This document shows positions 1 to 11,485 of a DNA stretch of 64,000 nucleotides, piece by piece. Location: the NCBI GenBank assembly GCA_963932465.1, contig OZ010786.1, positions 442,048,619 through 442,112,618 on the forward strand, in the 5' to 3' direction. Origin of the DNA: Maratus speciosus (lineage: Eukaryota > Arthropoda > Arachnida > Araneae > Salticidae). The position numbers and the translations under genes are program-made. The first letter of the stretch is position 1, and every line of letters starts with the position of its first letter. The notes beneath the pieces are model-generated. The model was not told where the DNA came from and ran no database searches. It saw nothing but the letters and a program-made list of their open reading frames with translations.

Positions 1-114
1 ATAGAAGATTTATTGCGTACCAATGTACAAATAAGGTTGAAATTTATTTTTGTTGAAAAAGGTAGACTATACATTGCAGAAATAGTTGTAACATTACTAA
101 CATCAGGACACCTG

Positions 115-600
115 AGAAGTATATTAGGAGCAAATATAACTATCTTGAAGTAGAAAACAAACTTCCACACCTCGTGGCACGTTTTGAACTTCATGATCCA
201 GAAGCTGTTTCTGCGAGTTGTCCCACTTTAATTTCAGACACTAATACCTGCATACATGCTTTTCACGGATATTATCGAACATAAGAATGCCATTCCCAGT
301 AATTCCATATAATGTCATTAGGCTTTCTCGCTGGGAAATGTGGTGAACAGATGAGGGTTTCCATATCATCGTTATCAAGAAAACATGATGTGCGAGATTG
401 TGCGTTATCGCCCATAAAACAAAAAGTTATCAACGAAAAAACCATGGAAAATTCACAAAGGATGCAGCAAAACTTCATGAATCTTCAGGTCGATGGTCAT
501 AGTTCCAAATACAAGCAGACGTAGCCGGAAGCATCCGTTGACCATAATGCCAGTCAACATTTTTGGCAATATAAGAGCCATATCGATTACTTTCATTAAT
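115..600 (-). pseudogene. Tc1-type transposase relic, catalytic core and C-terminus
   Basis: On the minus strand broken frames carry recognisable Tc1 transposase blocks. One reads FMGDNAQSRTS followed by FLDNDDMETL, matching the second catalytic Asp block (DNARPH...) and the FLDNDDIETL segment of Tc1 elements. A frame nearer the left end reads KWDNSQKQLLDHEV then PRGVEVCFLLQDSYI, matching the conserved C-terminus (EEWDNIPQ...SMPRR). The SPDLNPIEHLW block is degraded to PARKPNDIIWNYW. Stops and frameshifts separate the blocks, so it cannot make a transposase. The N-terminus is not identifiable to the right of 600 and no terminal inverted repeats are seen. A living element of this family would encode a DDE-type enzyme excising and inserting DNA at TA sites. 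Confidence 0.78.
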
Positions 601-879
601 ATTTTATGGATGATAAACACTGCCATTCAAACGCTAGATATGTTGTGGTGTACAATCATATAAAGATTTATTATACAGTAACACCCATACTCTCAACCCC
701 TAAATCTATTAGTAGACTTAGTGACGATGCTGACAACGATGCTTGCAACTGCAAGTTGCTGTACCGTTGCCTATCTGACATTAAAATTTTGTTAGCAAAG
801 TTAACTCTGTTTGATAATAGTAGCCTTCTCCTTCATTCCGTTACATTATGGTCTAAGGGAAGAGAGTCATTTGCAATGT

Positions 880-1650
880 ATTAAAATTACACTATTTCAT
901 ACGTATTGAAATGGATATACATCACTTAGGTGCACTATAAGATGCTTACTGTAGAATGTAGTGTGCATAGCATTTACAGGCCTGCCACTGGTGATTTTGT
1001 TTTAATTCTATCTCGCACCAGTTTCTGAAAACATAAATCTTTCATGTACGGTTTCACAACATTTGTAAAAGAAATATACAACAAAATTTACTTTTTAAAA
1101 CTAGTGGTGGGAATAGAATTTAAAAATATTCACCAGTGGCAGCCCTGCATTTATCGCTCATTTACAGGGACATACAAAAGTACGCGGTTATATTACGGTT
1201 TATGAACAATAATGGCGAGAAATGAGTTTTAAATTATGTTATAAGTTTTTTAATGTAACTAATATTTTTTATTACTTGTATATATAAATTGTATAGGTCA
1301 TATACAGGTCATGTATAGGTCATAAACGGATGAAATTCTATTCATTGATGGAGATTGCTAAACGAAAATTTTAAATCGTGTTATGTGTTTTCTAACTGAA
1401 CTAGGTTTTAGAGTAATATATATTATATATACAAATTGACAATATACACGCAGTATACAGCTATTCGCAATGGAATCTGAATTTTTATTCCAAATATAGA
1501 TGGTAATTGCCGAAATTGAGTTTTTAAATGTTTTATATGTTTCCAACTAGGTTACCTTAATTATCATTCCTCATTCTATTTAACGATGAGATTTTTTTTC
1601 ATTACTCTGAACGTGTTGGAAAGTGTTTTATAATCTACACTTGACCCACG
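880..1650 (+). repeat. Satellite family S1, locus 1
   Basis: Degenerate tandem units of about 150 bp, each marked by a phrase like CATTTACAGGGACAYACAAAA (near 970, 1160, 1298 and 1450). The locus ends in CGTGTTGGAAAGTGTTT near 1612. The same family recurs at 12460-12810, 25440-26275 and, inverted, at 60560-61080. The frame at 606-884 overlaps its edge and matches nothing I recognise. Confidence 0.6.
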
Positions 1651-1967
1651 ATATTTCTTTCTCGTAACATTTAAAACCGTAAAAAATGTGTCGCCAATTA
1701 GTAAAATCCTGATTTATGAATGGAAATCTCCTGAATTTTTTATCTTTATAAATTGAGTATTATTACATTACGTTTAACACGTGTTATAGACCGATCATGT
1801 TGATTTTGTTTATAGGGTTTTTTCATATTACGTGTTATCTTACTATTTTAATTATCTCCTTTATTACTTTATTATACAAGTGTTGTGCGTTGTGGCCCAC
1901 CTAACGTATAAAACACATGTTTGCGGATAGCGAGAAAAAGAAAACGTCGAGTGTGATTGTTCTAGAC

Positions 1968-2813
1968 CAGGATCGGCGAACCTTTTCACTTGCGCGTGCC
2001 GAAAATTCCCAAACAATATCTATCAACAATGCAACGTGCCAAGTTTATGCAAAAATAATTTTGAAGAGTACGATGTTTATAAGAATTACTGGTTATAAAA
2101 TAAGTTCTTTGCATGTATTAACAATTAAAAAGTATTCAAAATCAAAATGCGTTTTTTCTATGTCAGCCATTAAATGAATGAATTTTTAATTCGATAGGAT
2201 TCATTTATGCGGTATGTACTATAATAAAGGGAAAAAATACCATATTTTATTTCATTAATTTTTAACTTATCATTAATGAAACATCTCGGTTATCATTTTC
2301 CAAGTTGCATTAAACAGTGTGCTAATAATGTATTAATAAGATTTTTACTGTTGTACTTTCGATGGAAAATGCTTTATATCTGGATCATACTTTGTTATTT
2401 TTACAAATATACAAATAATATTTACAAATATAAATATATAATACAACAAATTATAATATATTTTTACAAATAATATACATAGCTAAATTTGATCCTTATG
2501 CCATTTTATTGCAGTGACAGTCAAACTAAATTCGTTTGTAAATTACAGCTTTTTAAATTCGTATAGAAAAGAAAAATGGAGAAAACGCTGCATAGCACAG
2601 CAGGAAAAGAAAATTATTGTGATGATTTAATTCATGCAAAAAATATTTGCATTATTTGTCTACTGTCCGTATGGGGAAAAAATTATTGGTTATGACTGAA
2701 ATAAAAAATGAATTTTAACTGTATAACGATTACTAAATTTCAATTTTTTGCGTGCCAGAAAAATTAACTTACGTGCCAACCTTGGCACGCGTGCCATAGG
2801 TTCGCCAACCCTG
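1968..2813. mobile_element. Non-autonomous hAT element, 846 bp
   Basis: Terminal inverted repeats begin CAGGATCGGCGAACC on the left and, reverse-complemented, CAGGGTTGGCGAACC on the right. They are flanked by a near-perfect 8-bp target duplication (ttctagac at 1960-1967, ttctggac at 2814-2821). CAG-start ends plus 8-bp duplications define the hAT superfamily. The right end holds a palindromic GGCACGCGTGCC. The interior is AT-rich and no hAT dimerisation domain or BED finger can be read, so it depends on transposase supplied elsewhere. The frames at 1917-2177 and 2276-2473 are chance. Confidence 0.85.
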
Positions 2814-2821
2814 TTCTGGAC

Positions 2822-3898
2822 CAACAACTATTTCTTGTATTTATTATAATTCGATTTATATTCCTAAAGTGGTAAAACTGAATCTACATATTAGTACTGT
2901 ACACATAATTTTAACTGCTGAAAATTTATAAATTATTTATTTGAAAGACAATATATTTTGCTTCTAAATTTATTCGAAACATAATAAAATCTTAATTATA
3001 AACTTAAAAATATATTAATTATAAAAGAAACAAAATGTCACAGAATTTTTTAAGATAATATCAGTTCCAGTCACTTTTAATAAAAGGATGCCAGAACATG
3101 TAAATTATAGGAAAGAAATAATCAGCACCATTTCAGTTTAGAGTATACTATTTTTTGGCCTTTAAAAAAAAAAAAAAATGTTTTCTTAATTCGAGCTATA
3201 GAGAGATTTGTTCCCATATGATATAATTATTTCTGAAAAAAATGAAATTTTACCTTGTTTTGTAAAAAATGACATGTATAGATATAATTTATAGATTTCA
3301 TTGTTGTTTTTTATATACAATTTACTTATGTTTGTACATAAAAATAGATAACTGACTTCTTTATATTAAATAAATTGTATAAATATTGAAAAATAGAGAT
3401 TTTTATATGAGACAGTGAATAGGTTTCCAGAAAATATGTTGCCAAATTTCTTTCTCTCGCCACGACTATATCCTCTATCTCGCCAAGGCCCTTATACGGG
3501 AAAAGTAGAGAATAAACTACTATCATTCTGTTTATTGTAAAAAATCTCACAATGCTTTCTGAAATGTTATTCCGAAAAATACGCTATAGAAGGAAATGTC
3601 AAAACACAGAATCTATTTATCTTTCTAAATACTAGAATATTTTTCACCAGATTATTTCAAAACGTCACACGCAATGTAGACATTTTTCACATTATTTTTC
3701 GAGGATGTAACTAAATTCTTCTTCTAAAATATGGCTTCGTGGGAGAATACTTACACATATAAATGTGATGCAAGGAAAGCTTGATATATATATATATATA
3801 TATATTATATGCAGTTACTTCGACCATATGATTTTGCAGAAATATATGTAATGTATTTGTGAATGTATACGTAAAAAATAAAAAAGTAAAAGGAAAAA
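2822..3898. other. AT-rich stretch with one S6 satellite fragment
   Basis: No gene seen. The minus-strand reading of 3420-3490 (gcgagagaaagaaatttggc, then aacatattttctgga) matches the S6 satellite near 60060-60120. There is an A14 run near 3165 and a (TA)n run at 3784-3806. Confidence 0.5.
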
Positions 3899-3900
3899 TA

Positions 3901-4502
3901 CAGACGTGTGAAAATTATTAGAATAATTGTGAAATTTACATTAAAATCTTGTTATATTAAAGAAATAATACATTTAAGAAATATTAAAATATTTAATATT
4001 TAGTGTGCATCCCCTTGTTTATTATTAAAGATTCGATACGTCTTGGCATACTTTGCATGAGTTTTTGGGAATTAATTTGTATTTCGATGTCATGACGCTA
4101 AATTTGGATGAGTTTTTCTATCAGAACATTCTTGTTTGTGATGTTGCATTTCTTTAATTTAATTAAAGGAAACACTTCCATGGCCTGGAAACAGTCCAGA
4201 TATGAACCCCATAGGGAACCTTTGGACCATTGTAAAGAAAAAATTAAAGAAATGCAACATCACAAACAACACTGGTCTGATAGAAAGACTCATCCAGATT
4301 TGGCATCATGTCAACGAAATACAAATTAATTACCAAAAACTCATACAAAGTATGCCAAGAGAAGTATGTCATCATTTCTTTAATAAAAAACAAGAGGATG
4401 CACACTAAATATTAAATGCATCAATATTTTTTAAATATTTCTTTAATATAGCAAGTTTTTAATGTAAATTTCACAATTATTCTAATAATTTTCACACGTC
4501 TG
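3901..4502. mobile_element. Foldback built from two copies of a Tc1 3' end
   Basis: The ends are cagacgtgtgaaaattatta and its complement, flanked by TA on both sides (3899-3900, 4503-4504), the Tc1/mariner target site. The arms are about 260 bp each (3901-4160 and 4240-4502). On the plus strand the right arm encodes a Tc1 C-terminus: MNPIGNLWTIVKKKLKK at 4202, then LIQSMPREVCHHFF. The left arm is the inverted copy of the same coding end, so the element is a palindrome of transposase 3' ends without a 5' half. It must be non-autonomous. Most arm positions match, with scattered changes. Confidence 0.85.
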
Positions 4503-4505
4503 TAG

Positions 4506-4870
4506 AGGGTGATTCAAAATGAATAAGAGAAAAAAAAAAAAAAAAAAAAAAAACCGTACCCGTGACTGCTCTAATTGGTTTATTTTTGAAATGGAAATTT
4601 AACGTGAAACTATAAACATACAAGTTTCCAAATATGTTCAAAGTGGGCACATCCCTTGACACGGCAAATGTGTATGCAATAATCCAATTAATACCACACA
4701 TTTGCTGTCATATCCAGTGTTATTGAGTCCATCACGTCAGTTATCCGACGCTTTAATTGCTATAAGCTCTGAAGAAGTGGTGGAGGTGGACGAGCACTAT
4801 GCTCTTCATGTACCTCTAAAGGACAAAATCGCAGGGCTTTAGATCAATTGATGAAGTTTTCGAGTATTCT
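4506..4870 (-). pseudogene. IS630/mariner-like transposase C-terminal relic with element end
   Basis: The minus strand reads, across stops and frameshifts, LKPCDFVL, then QLKRRITDVMDSITLDM, then LDYCIHICRVKGCAHFEHI and KLVCL before a stop. This follows the C-terminal pattern LNPCDFFLWGYLK...RI...ELDYRLDVCRVTKGAHIEHL of an arthropod Tc1/mariner-superfamily transposase. The element end GAGGGTGATTCAAAATGAA lies at 4505-4523, directly after the TA that borders the neighbouring Tc1 foldback. That places the foldback in the TA next to this element. A run of 24 A residues (4530-4553) has expanded just inside the end. Confidence 0.75.
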
Positions 4871-5040
4871 AATACACAGTAAGCTTTCTCTTGATAGGAT
4901 GTCGCCATTTTGAATAAAAGCGACTTTAGTAATGATTTTGATAAAAGCAGACTTATGGCTGTTTACAGATAATCTTGTATAGCTTTACCTATAGCTACCC
5001 TATATATTTATATTATAATTAAGTATTTTATAGCAATTTA

Positions 5041-5102
5041 ACCTTCCTTGCATTTTTGTCCCATAGATTTTGATTTTCCCTGTGTGGAACTTTGTAAAAA
5101 AA

Positions 5103-5146
<44 letters not shown>
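5041..5146 (+). repeat. Poly-A tract of 41 bases, possible retroelement tail
   Basis: An uninterrupted A run at 5106-5146 follows tgtggaactttgta. It could be the tail of a short retroelement, but no upstream Pol III boxes or flanking duplication were found. Confidence 0.3.
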
Positions 5147-5149
<3 letters not shown>

Positions 5150-7055
5150 ATTATTTGTACGTTACTGACTTTTATTGACCTGTATTGTGCAATAATTGTA
5201 CAAACTTTGAATTTAGCATCCTCAATGTTTTTATGACAAGACTCGCAAAAGTTCCCTATTTTAATAATAATATTTCAGAAGAAACATTTTCGTGGTAATT
5301 TTCCTATCTCTCAAACCCTTCGGGCTGTGCATCTTTTACAAAATTATTAATCCAATGATTTTTCAAAATATAAATTGTTGCCTAGTTTAGTTACAGAAGT
5401 GCTCTACTTGAACCCCCCGGAACAACAGTAGTATATGATTAAAAACTGAGTTTCGAATTTAAAATTTACCGTTTTTTCAATGCTAAATATTTTAAGCGGT
5501 AGATCAAGGATAAAAAAAATGGTAACTTCCCCAATTTTTGCTTTATGTTTCAGGTGGCGCTTATAAAAAAATAATTGACATCAAAGAAGAAGAATTAAAT
5601 TCACTTGTACTACCGTTGCTCATAATATTTCTGTTAGTATATAGGACTAGAAGCTAGCCCGTCAGAATGATGAGTTTGCATTTTTTAAAGAATGGTATAG
5701 CATTGCATTATAAAAATAATTATGAAGTAATAAATTTTATCTTATCTGACTAAACAGTCCATTTTTCATTCAAATTTAATTTGCAAGAAAATTATTAATT
5801 GAATTGTTAAAATAAGGACACAGAATATGCAAACGAACTTCACTCTCAAAATCTGAAGAACTATTTCACAAAAAACATGCGAATTAGTATTAATAATGCT
5901 ATTTTAAAATATATTGACAATTAACTATTTTACCTCGTGGCGTGGGGTAAAATAAGTAGGTATACTCAATTAAAGTTTACTATATCTGTAATTAAGAAAA
6001 TAATTAAACATAAATCAAACCAAAAATGTATTTTAAAGTTGCTAAAAGTATATAACCTTCTATTTCTTATAAATAAATAAAACTGTAAGACTTCACTTCC
6101 TAATAAATTACTTATCTAATAGTAAAAAAGGACAGTGACGCACGTTATAAGATTGAAAAATCAAATCTAAACAGTAAACATTCAGTCGTAATGCCACTAG
6201 AAAGAATATATTTCATAGGAATAACAATGAAATCATTCTCAAGAGTAATTCACGGCTGTGAACAAAAAATTAAAACAGGCCGAATATAAAAATTCTGGAT
6301 GAGTTCACTCCGGAGGTGTTATACACTTCGCGCTATTATATATATAGGATATAGGACCCGATCGGCAAGTTATCCTAGTGTTTACCAAGAGAAATCAACT
6401 ATTTATATGGAAAATCATTAAGAAGTGTAGTGCAGTTTTTTTCAGTGCAGTTTTTTGTAGTGCAGTTTCGAACTCATCAGCGATATTGTATGAAAAAACC
6501 CAGTATCAAAGCATTTTAGAGTAACGTTTCTTAATGACAATTAAGAATATTTTAATAAATATTGATTGAGTATACCACAAAATTCTCAATATTTATAACT
6601 AGATACTTATTCCGAAACACAATTAACGTTCTTACTAGTCGTAGTTACCTATGACATGAAGAAGTAATGGCTCGTTGGAATCAAGTTTTGCACGTTCAAA
6701 GTAATCAGTTCCTTCTTCTTCTTAACCGGAATGGGTGTTTATCTCTTTATAGTCTGAATTCAGCAAAACCTTGTTTTTTTTTTTTTTCGAGTTTTCCTTC
6801 TTATGTCTATGGCATTATACTGTTTTTCAGAATAAAACGCCTTGTAAAAGATTTTTTGGGGACTTCCATTCTTAACAGTTAAAATTTTAAATTCATACCA
6901 TTAAAGATTTTCTCCTTTGTAAATCACGCTGTAATTCTTACCCATCTTTTCACTTACTTTCTTCCAATCTATAAAGTCTTCAGTTGAAATTTCAATTACT
7001 GAGTAGGATGCATCTTTCTTTATAGACAACATTTTTTGGTAACTAATTTTCTAGG
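5147..7055. other. AT-rich stretch with no recognised gene
   Basis: No coding signal or element ends identified. A short direct repeat of gtagtgcagttt occurs three times at 6425-6468. The frame at 6667-6882 runs through a T homopolymer and is not credible. Confidence 0.5.
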
Positions 7056-7121
7056 TACAGTCATTCAGGGTAACTTTGATCCGCATTTTCTCTATTTTCA
7101 TATGTCACGCTCTTATTTTAA

Positions 7122-7319
7122 CACTAGGAAGACGGCGATCGGTCATTTTGACCGCTACTAAATGAATATATTTCGGTTCGAACCAAAAATTTCTATATAA
7201 AACTAGTTTAAAAGATATGAAAAATAACTGGTTAAATAAATATGTTAATAATTTAAAATAAAAATTCTGATGTCAAATATTTTTATAAAATTTAAGTAAA
7301 ATTTCCCGTCTTTCTAGTG
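7122..7319 (-). mobile_element. TTAA-inserting MITE, family T1, nested in the TA element
   Basis: The ends CACTAGGAAGACGG and CCGTCTTTCTAGTG are flanked by TTAA at 7118-7121 and 7320-7323. The empty site in copy 2 of the host element lacks this 198-bp block, which confirms a discrete insertion. TTAA duplication is the mark of piggyBac-type transposition. A perfect subterminal hairpin (CGGTCA/TGACCG, 7140-7154) lies 18 bp from the end. Related copies are at 51920-52120 and 63301-63840. Confidence 0.88.
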
Positions 7320-7837
7320 TTAATATTGTTGCAACTAGGGGCATAAAAGAGAAGAAATGATCCTAAATTATTGTTTGACTATCAAAAATTAAGGAATAAT
7401 AAGGTTAAAAGCAATAAAAAATGAATTTTTAACCTGGTTCAAAGTTACCCAGCCATTTAGGGTAACTTTTTACCATATGATAAATATTATCTAAAATAAT
7501 TCATTATAAAATAAGTATTACAGTTAGGACAACTTTAAACACCCCAAAATGTTTTCATATATGTAAAGACTCCGAATTTACATTTCCCAACACCACAAGA
7601 TTTGTATAATTTATGATATTACAACAAATATTATACGTAAGAAAAGTGGAAGAAGAGAACCATAAATGTTTGGGAAAAAAAAAACTGCTTCTTGTTCATA
7701 TAAAACATAAAAATGCAGTGAAATTTTTTTTTCAATGTTTTAACTCAATAATATATCCATAGTTACAGTAATACATACTGGTACTAGTATTATTCAAACA
7801 AGAATAAAAAATGTCGAATGTATGAAATCTCATATTT

Positions 7838-7990
7838 GAGTAGCTCCGCTCCGAAAAACGCCTTTAAATGAATTTTATGTATTTTACACATATTTGTGAA
7901 AATATTTACATGTTATATCTAATGCACACTTTCGGCATTTATATAAAATATACGTGCAAATATGGGAAATTTTTGACAGTAGCACCTATA
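7838..7990 (+). repeat. Shared module gagtagctccg...gggaaattttt
   Basis: This block of the TA element recurs at 38236-38385 in its sister copy and, more diverged, in both arms of the large palindrome (48690-48835 inverted, 49040-49190). Landmarks are GAGTAGCTCCGC, TTCGGCATTT and CATATGGGAAATTTTT. Confidence 0.65.
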
Positions 7991-8451
7991 ATCAGTAAAT
8001 TATAAACATGAGTATAACTTTGAGCCGGCTCAAAGTTACCCTGAAAATATGGTGCAATTTTAGTGCCTTGTTATGTTATATTTTATTAACTATTAATAAA
8101 TAAATAATCACAAAATATTAACACATTTACAACATTTACATAATAATATGTCTTATAAATGCGTTTATTGTTACTTACTATGAAAATTTTCATTGGATTA
8201 CAACAACTTAAAAACAGCATTCAAAGTTAACTTGAAAATAGTACTTCACAAAAATAGTTAGATGATGCAATTAATTGCGCATAATGTTGCTAATTTATTT
8301 TCTAAAATAAAGAGTAGAAATCCCACTTTAGAACCTTGCCAACAAAGCACAGTTGTGGAGTTTATTTAGTCTTTTGGAGTCAAAAATACCGAAAAATAGG
8401 AGGTGGTGTAAAGTTACACCCCATGGTTCAAAGTTACCCTGAATGACTGTA

Positions 8452-9117
8452 CATAAAATGGCACGCTTTTAAAAACTCGACTTATTCGTTTTCCTATACA
8501 TGAATTCATAGAGTCTCTTTCACCGTCATTGTGATCAGTAACTAAATATTTCAGAGTTATCTATTCCACAGGAATGTTTTCTACAGCATAAAGTACATGG
8601 CTGGCAAAATTTTATTTTTATTTTGAGCGGAACAGTTATCGTTCTGAAAAATTATATCCTGTTTTACAATATTTTTTTATGTTGTCAAAAATGCAGGTTG
8701 CGATTTTGTTTGTTCATCTTTTTGCCTCCCTTTCGTACCACATGTAGAAGAATCCTGTTTTTTCTACGATATTAAAAATGGCAAAATTAAATACATTCAA
8801 CTTGTATTTGTAAGTAAAATTTTTATAAATCTTGAAGCCAAAATAACAAGAAACGCGTTTTGCACAAAATAGCGAAAAAAGTTAAGAAATCCGACAAATA
8901 ATTCATGAGTTACATCAAAACTTAAATAAATACACAATTTAAAAATTTATTTCATAAATAATCTTTATAGAAACATACGTTGCAGATAAAAAGGCATTAA
9001 AATTTGCCTATTAATAAAGAGAATAAAATTTTGAAAAAATTGGACCTTTTATGTATAGCTGCAAAATAGCTTCATGTGTTTTGGAATGGAATAATAACTT
9101 AAAATCTTGCGTCTTAC
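8452..9117. other. AT-rich stretch, possible first intron of the gene at 9118-9217
   Basis: No element ends or coding signal recognised. If the neighbouring minus-strand exon is real, this is the start of its intron. Confidence 0.35.
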
Positions 9118-9217
9118 CTTTGTATTTTGATCCGGACCCAGAATTTGTATTTGCCAATTGAACTAAATATTCACCTCTTTCTAATAGTTTCGAACGCTGC
9201 GCATTTGTTTCACTCAT
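9118..9217 (-). CDS. Candidate first coding exon of an unidentified gene
   Basis: On the minus strand an ATG at 9217 opens 33 codons beginning MSETNAQRSKLLERGEYLVQ and ending SGSGSKYK. The frame then meets CAAAG/GTAAGAC, a consensus splice donor with the exon ending at 9118 in phase 1. The peptide is charged at its start, has a probable amphipathic helix (RSKLLERGEYLVQLAN), then a Gly/Ser/Asn linker. Its composition differs from the Lys/Phe/Ile/Tyr-rich chance frames elsewhere. The frame stays open 35 codons past the donor, but that part looks like intron. I do not recognise the protein. No acceptor or second exon was found with confidence. It could be a chance ATG frame beside a chance donor, or a transposon exon, but it is the best ordinary-gene candidate here. 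Confidence 0.42.
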
Positions 9218-9408
9218 AGTTTAACGAAATAACAATAATCTATGAAGACAAAACATACTTATAGAATATTTGCAACAGGAGATTTGCATCAAATTTTCAA
9301 CCAAACCTAACATAGACATAGAATGATCAAGTCCGCACAAGCGAAAGCGACTAGGCGGTACAGCATAATATGTTAGAGAATAAACAATTAAATTTAAAAA
9401 ATCAAAAA
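9218..9408 (-). promoter_or_regulatory. Possible 5' leader and promoter of the candidate exon
   Basis: This lies directly upstream of the ATG on the minus strand. It is somewhat richer in C and G than its surroundings near 9330-9365 (cgcctagtcgctttcgcttg in the minus reading). There is no clear TATA box at the expected distance. Assignment depends wholly on the exon being real. Confidence 0.2.
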
Positions 9409-10516
9409 ACCCGACTGCGTAAAAATTGAACTAATTAATTATTTCTTATCAATGTGACACTATTTTTTTTTTCAATTCCTACTATTAACTCACACTCTCC
9501 CTATATATATCTTGTTCAAATTTTCAATCGTTAATAAAATACTTAATATTCATCCAATCAAGCTCAAATAAAATTTTTTTAAACTTGTGCTGGATGACAC
9601 TTGATGTTAGTCTAGTTTTTTTTTCAAATATTAATTCATTAATTAAATTAAATTAATTAATTTTCAGTAATCGAGATAACCCTCTTCTTGATCAAGGTAT
9701 TTTAAGACCGAGAGAGCCCTCTTCTTGATCAAGGCATTTTAAGCGCCACTCAAAAGAAAAGAAGAATGGGAAAGAATAAAAATTCTCTTATTGACCTAAG
9801 TAGGAATTGACTTAAAATATTTTTTTTTATATTACTTGTTTATATTACTTACCTATTTTTTTTATTTACTTGTATTAATGACTTTTAAGTTGTGTTTAAT
9901 TGTTATTTCCTATCTATAAACACTGTTTTGATGAGGTCTATAAATGTCTATGATGGTTAGAGTTGCAGTAAAGCTAGAGATCCTACATATACAACTTCCA
10001 GGTTGTATAATGTTTTAACGGAGCTTCTCACCAGTGTTGCCAGATGGGCTACTTTTTTAAAAATCAGATTCTTGATTGGCACCACTTTTTAAGAATGGTA
10101 AAATGTGCCTTATTTAATGACATATTAATTAAGGCAAAACAAAGGGAATTTTACCGTTTCAAAAAAGTGGTGCCAAACAAGAAATTTGAATTAAAAAAAA
10201 GTAGCCCACTGGCAACACTGCTTCTCACTGTAAAATAGCCAATGAAACATCGTCTTCAATTTGAAAGACCTATCCAATGATATTCCACTCAATAGGATGC
10301 GTAATTTTTGTCTTCTCTACCCCCCTTTTGTATTTTATGGCCGCACTTTTGAATTTATAAAAACAAAACCTAGCCTATAACCATCGGGCCGTTAAGACGA
10401 ATTGATAGAGTTCTCATACATTAAAATCGATCCAGCCGTTGGGATGTTTCAGGAGTATAAAGAAATCCACATACACAGATACGCGTGAAACACATAACCC
10501 TTCTTTTCAGTCGCGT
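9409..10516. mobile_element. Repeat with ACCCGACTG ends, copy 1, carrying two insertions
   Basis: It starts ACCCGACTGCGTAA and ends near CAGTCGCG. Copy 2 (21530-22076) has the matching inverted pair ACCCGACTG/CAGTCGGGT. Shared landmarks include gttagagttgcagtaaagc, ttccaggtt, accatcgggc and gatacgcgtgaaacacataa. Copy 1 is about twice as long because it carries roughly 350 bp between 9465 and 9825, which includes a tandem pair of ccctcttcttgatcaagg (9680 and 9718), and an hAT MITE at 10032-10220. No coding capacity is visible. The frame at 10421-10708 (minus) lies in conserved repeat DNA and matches no protein I know. The superfamily is undetermined. Confidence 0.65.
10032..10220. mobile_element. 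hAT MITE, 189 bp, nested
   Basis: Terminal repeats CAGTGTTGCCAGATGGGCTA and TAGCCCACTGGCAACACTG are flanked by a perfect 8-bp duplication, cttctcac (10024-10031 and 10221-10228). The empty site survives in the sister repeat near 21778 (gagcttctgacgg). The duplication length and CAG ends give hAT. The frame at 10044-10238 is just this MITE read through. Confidence 0.92.
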
Positions 10517-10832
10517 AAAAAGTAGGACACTCAATGTTTTGGCGCATGCACTTTGGAGAAACAGTAAGATATATGATTTAACTTGATGTTGCACGGAACG
10601 AAGGTGACTTTTGGAACGTCTGAAACACACATTTCTGCTTTTATATAAAATAAATATGACGCATAAAAAATGTCCTAGTATTCCACTAGGTGCGAAAGAG
10701 TTGTTCATACCAATTAATCAAAAATCTCACTTTCCCTTTTTATAGACATCTTATGTTGCTCTGTCGCAACGATAAAAAGATGGTTATAAAAAGAATTCGT
10801 AAGCGATACTGAGAATGTCGTGAATTGTTTAA

Positions 10833-11026
10833 CCCCTTGAAGGACGGTGGGATAAAATATATCCCACCAAATTTAAACAAGAGTTTCACCAGAAAATTTA
10901 AACTAAATTTTATATTTTTAACTTTGGACGTTGAAAATTTGATTTTCTTTCTTTAAAAATAAAGTTTTTCGATTACTCCGGTGAGAATTCAATATTTAGA
11001 GACATTTTTGGTTACCCCACAAGGGG
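10833..11026. mobile_element. TTAA-type MITE, family T2, 194 bp
   Basis: Ends CCCCTTGAAGGACGGTGGG and CCCCACAAGGGG, with TTAA at 10829-10832 and a mutated TTCA at 11027-11030. A 9-bp subterminal hairpin (GGTGGGATA/TATCCCACC, 10846-10868) starts 13 bp from the left end. An inverted relative lies at 33327-33536. Confidence 0.7.
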
Positions 11027-11212
11027 TTCACCCAAATGCATAGTGATGCATATCTGTACCACTTTTTATTCATCTTTTAGCAACCTCTATATTTTTATAG
11101 AAGTATTTTTCCTCTAAAAATTATAAAAATATGCTAATAAATAAAATTAAAAATCTATCTTAAAATTTCTGGTGCTAATTCTTAAATAATAACATTAATA
11201 ACTTAACCCCTT

Positions 11213-11300
11213 AATTCTCGTTCCCGTCAATATCTCGGGCTGAGGTGTCGTTCGTTATTTCTCGTGCCCGTCATATTCTCGGGCTGGAGATTTAATTGCT
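11213..11300 (+). repeat. TTAA-type element end with an internal direct repeat
   Basis: TTAA is followed by CCCCTTAATTCTCGTTCCCG and two direct copies of ctcgtNcccgtca...ctcgggctg about 53 bp apart. Each copy can fold (CCCG...CGGG). The other end of the element was not located. Confidence 0.4.
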
Positions 11301-11485
11301 GGAAAAAACTTCTGAAACCAGAAAAATTTAATTGGAATTTTCATTTGAAGTCTTTGAATATTAGCACTGTGGTTTGATTTGTACGATCTATAATTTACCA
11401 TAGATTTGTCATAGATTTGTAATATTTTTGCAATTTTGATATGGATTCTGATGAATCAAGCTTTTGATGATAACTGGAATATTAG

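Larger units (their letters stand above)
7058..8449. mobile_element. TA-inserting DNA element, copy 1, 1392 bp
   Basis: The ends are CAGTCATTCAGGGTAACTTT and its complement, with TA at 7056-7057 and 8450-8451. A second copy lies at 37654-39081 and aligns along its whole length. The end motif CAAAGTTACCC recurs internally near 7440 and 8030 and before the right end, which could be a series of transposase binding sites. No transposase frame is present, so it is non-autonomous. TA duplication and CAGT ends place it in the Tc1/mariner/pogo group. This copy carries a TTAA MITE (7122-7319) that is missing from copy 2. Confidence 0.85.

Noticed and set aside
606..884. 92-codon plus frame with two short acidic/Cys segments
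   Set aside because: No splice sites or family resemblance, and it lies between a transposase relic and satellite S1.
10421..10708. 95-codon minus frame in the ACCCGACTG repeat
   Set aside because: The first part is conserved repeat DNA. The same region in copy 2 does not preserve the frame, and nothing about the peptide is recognisable.
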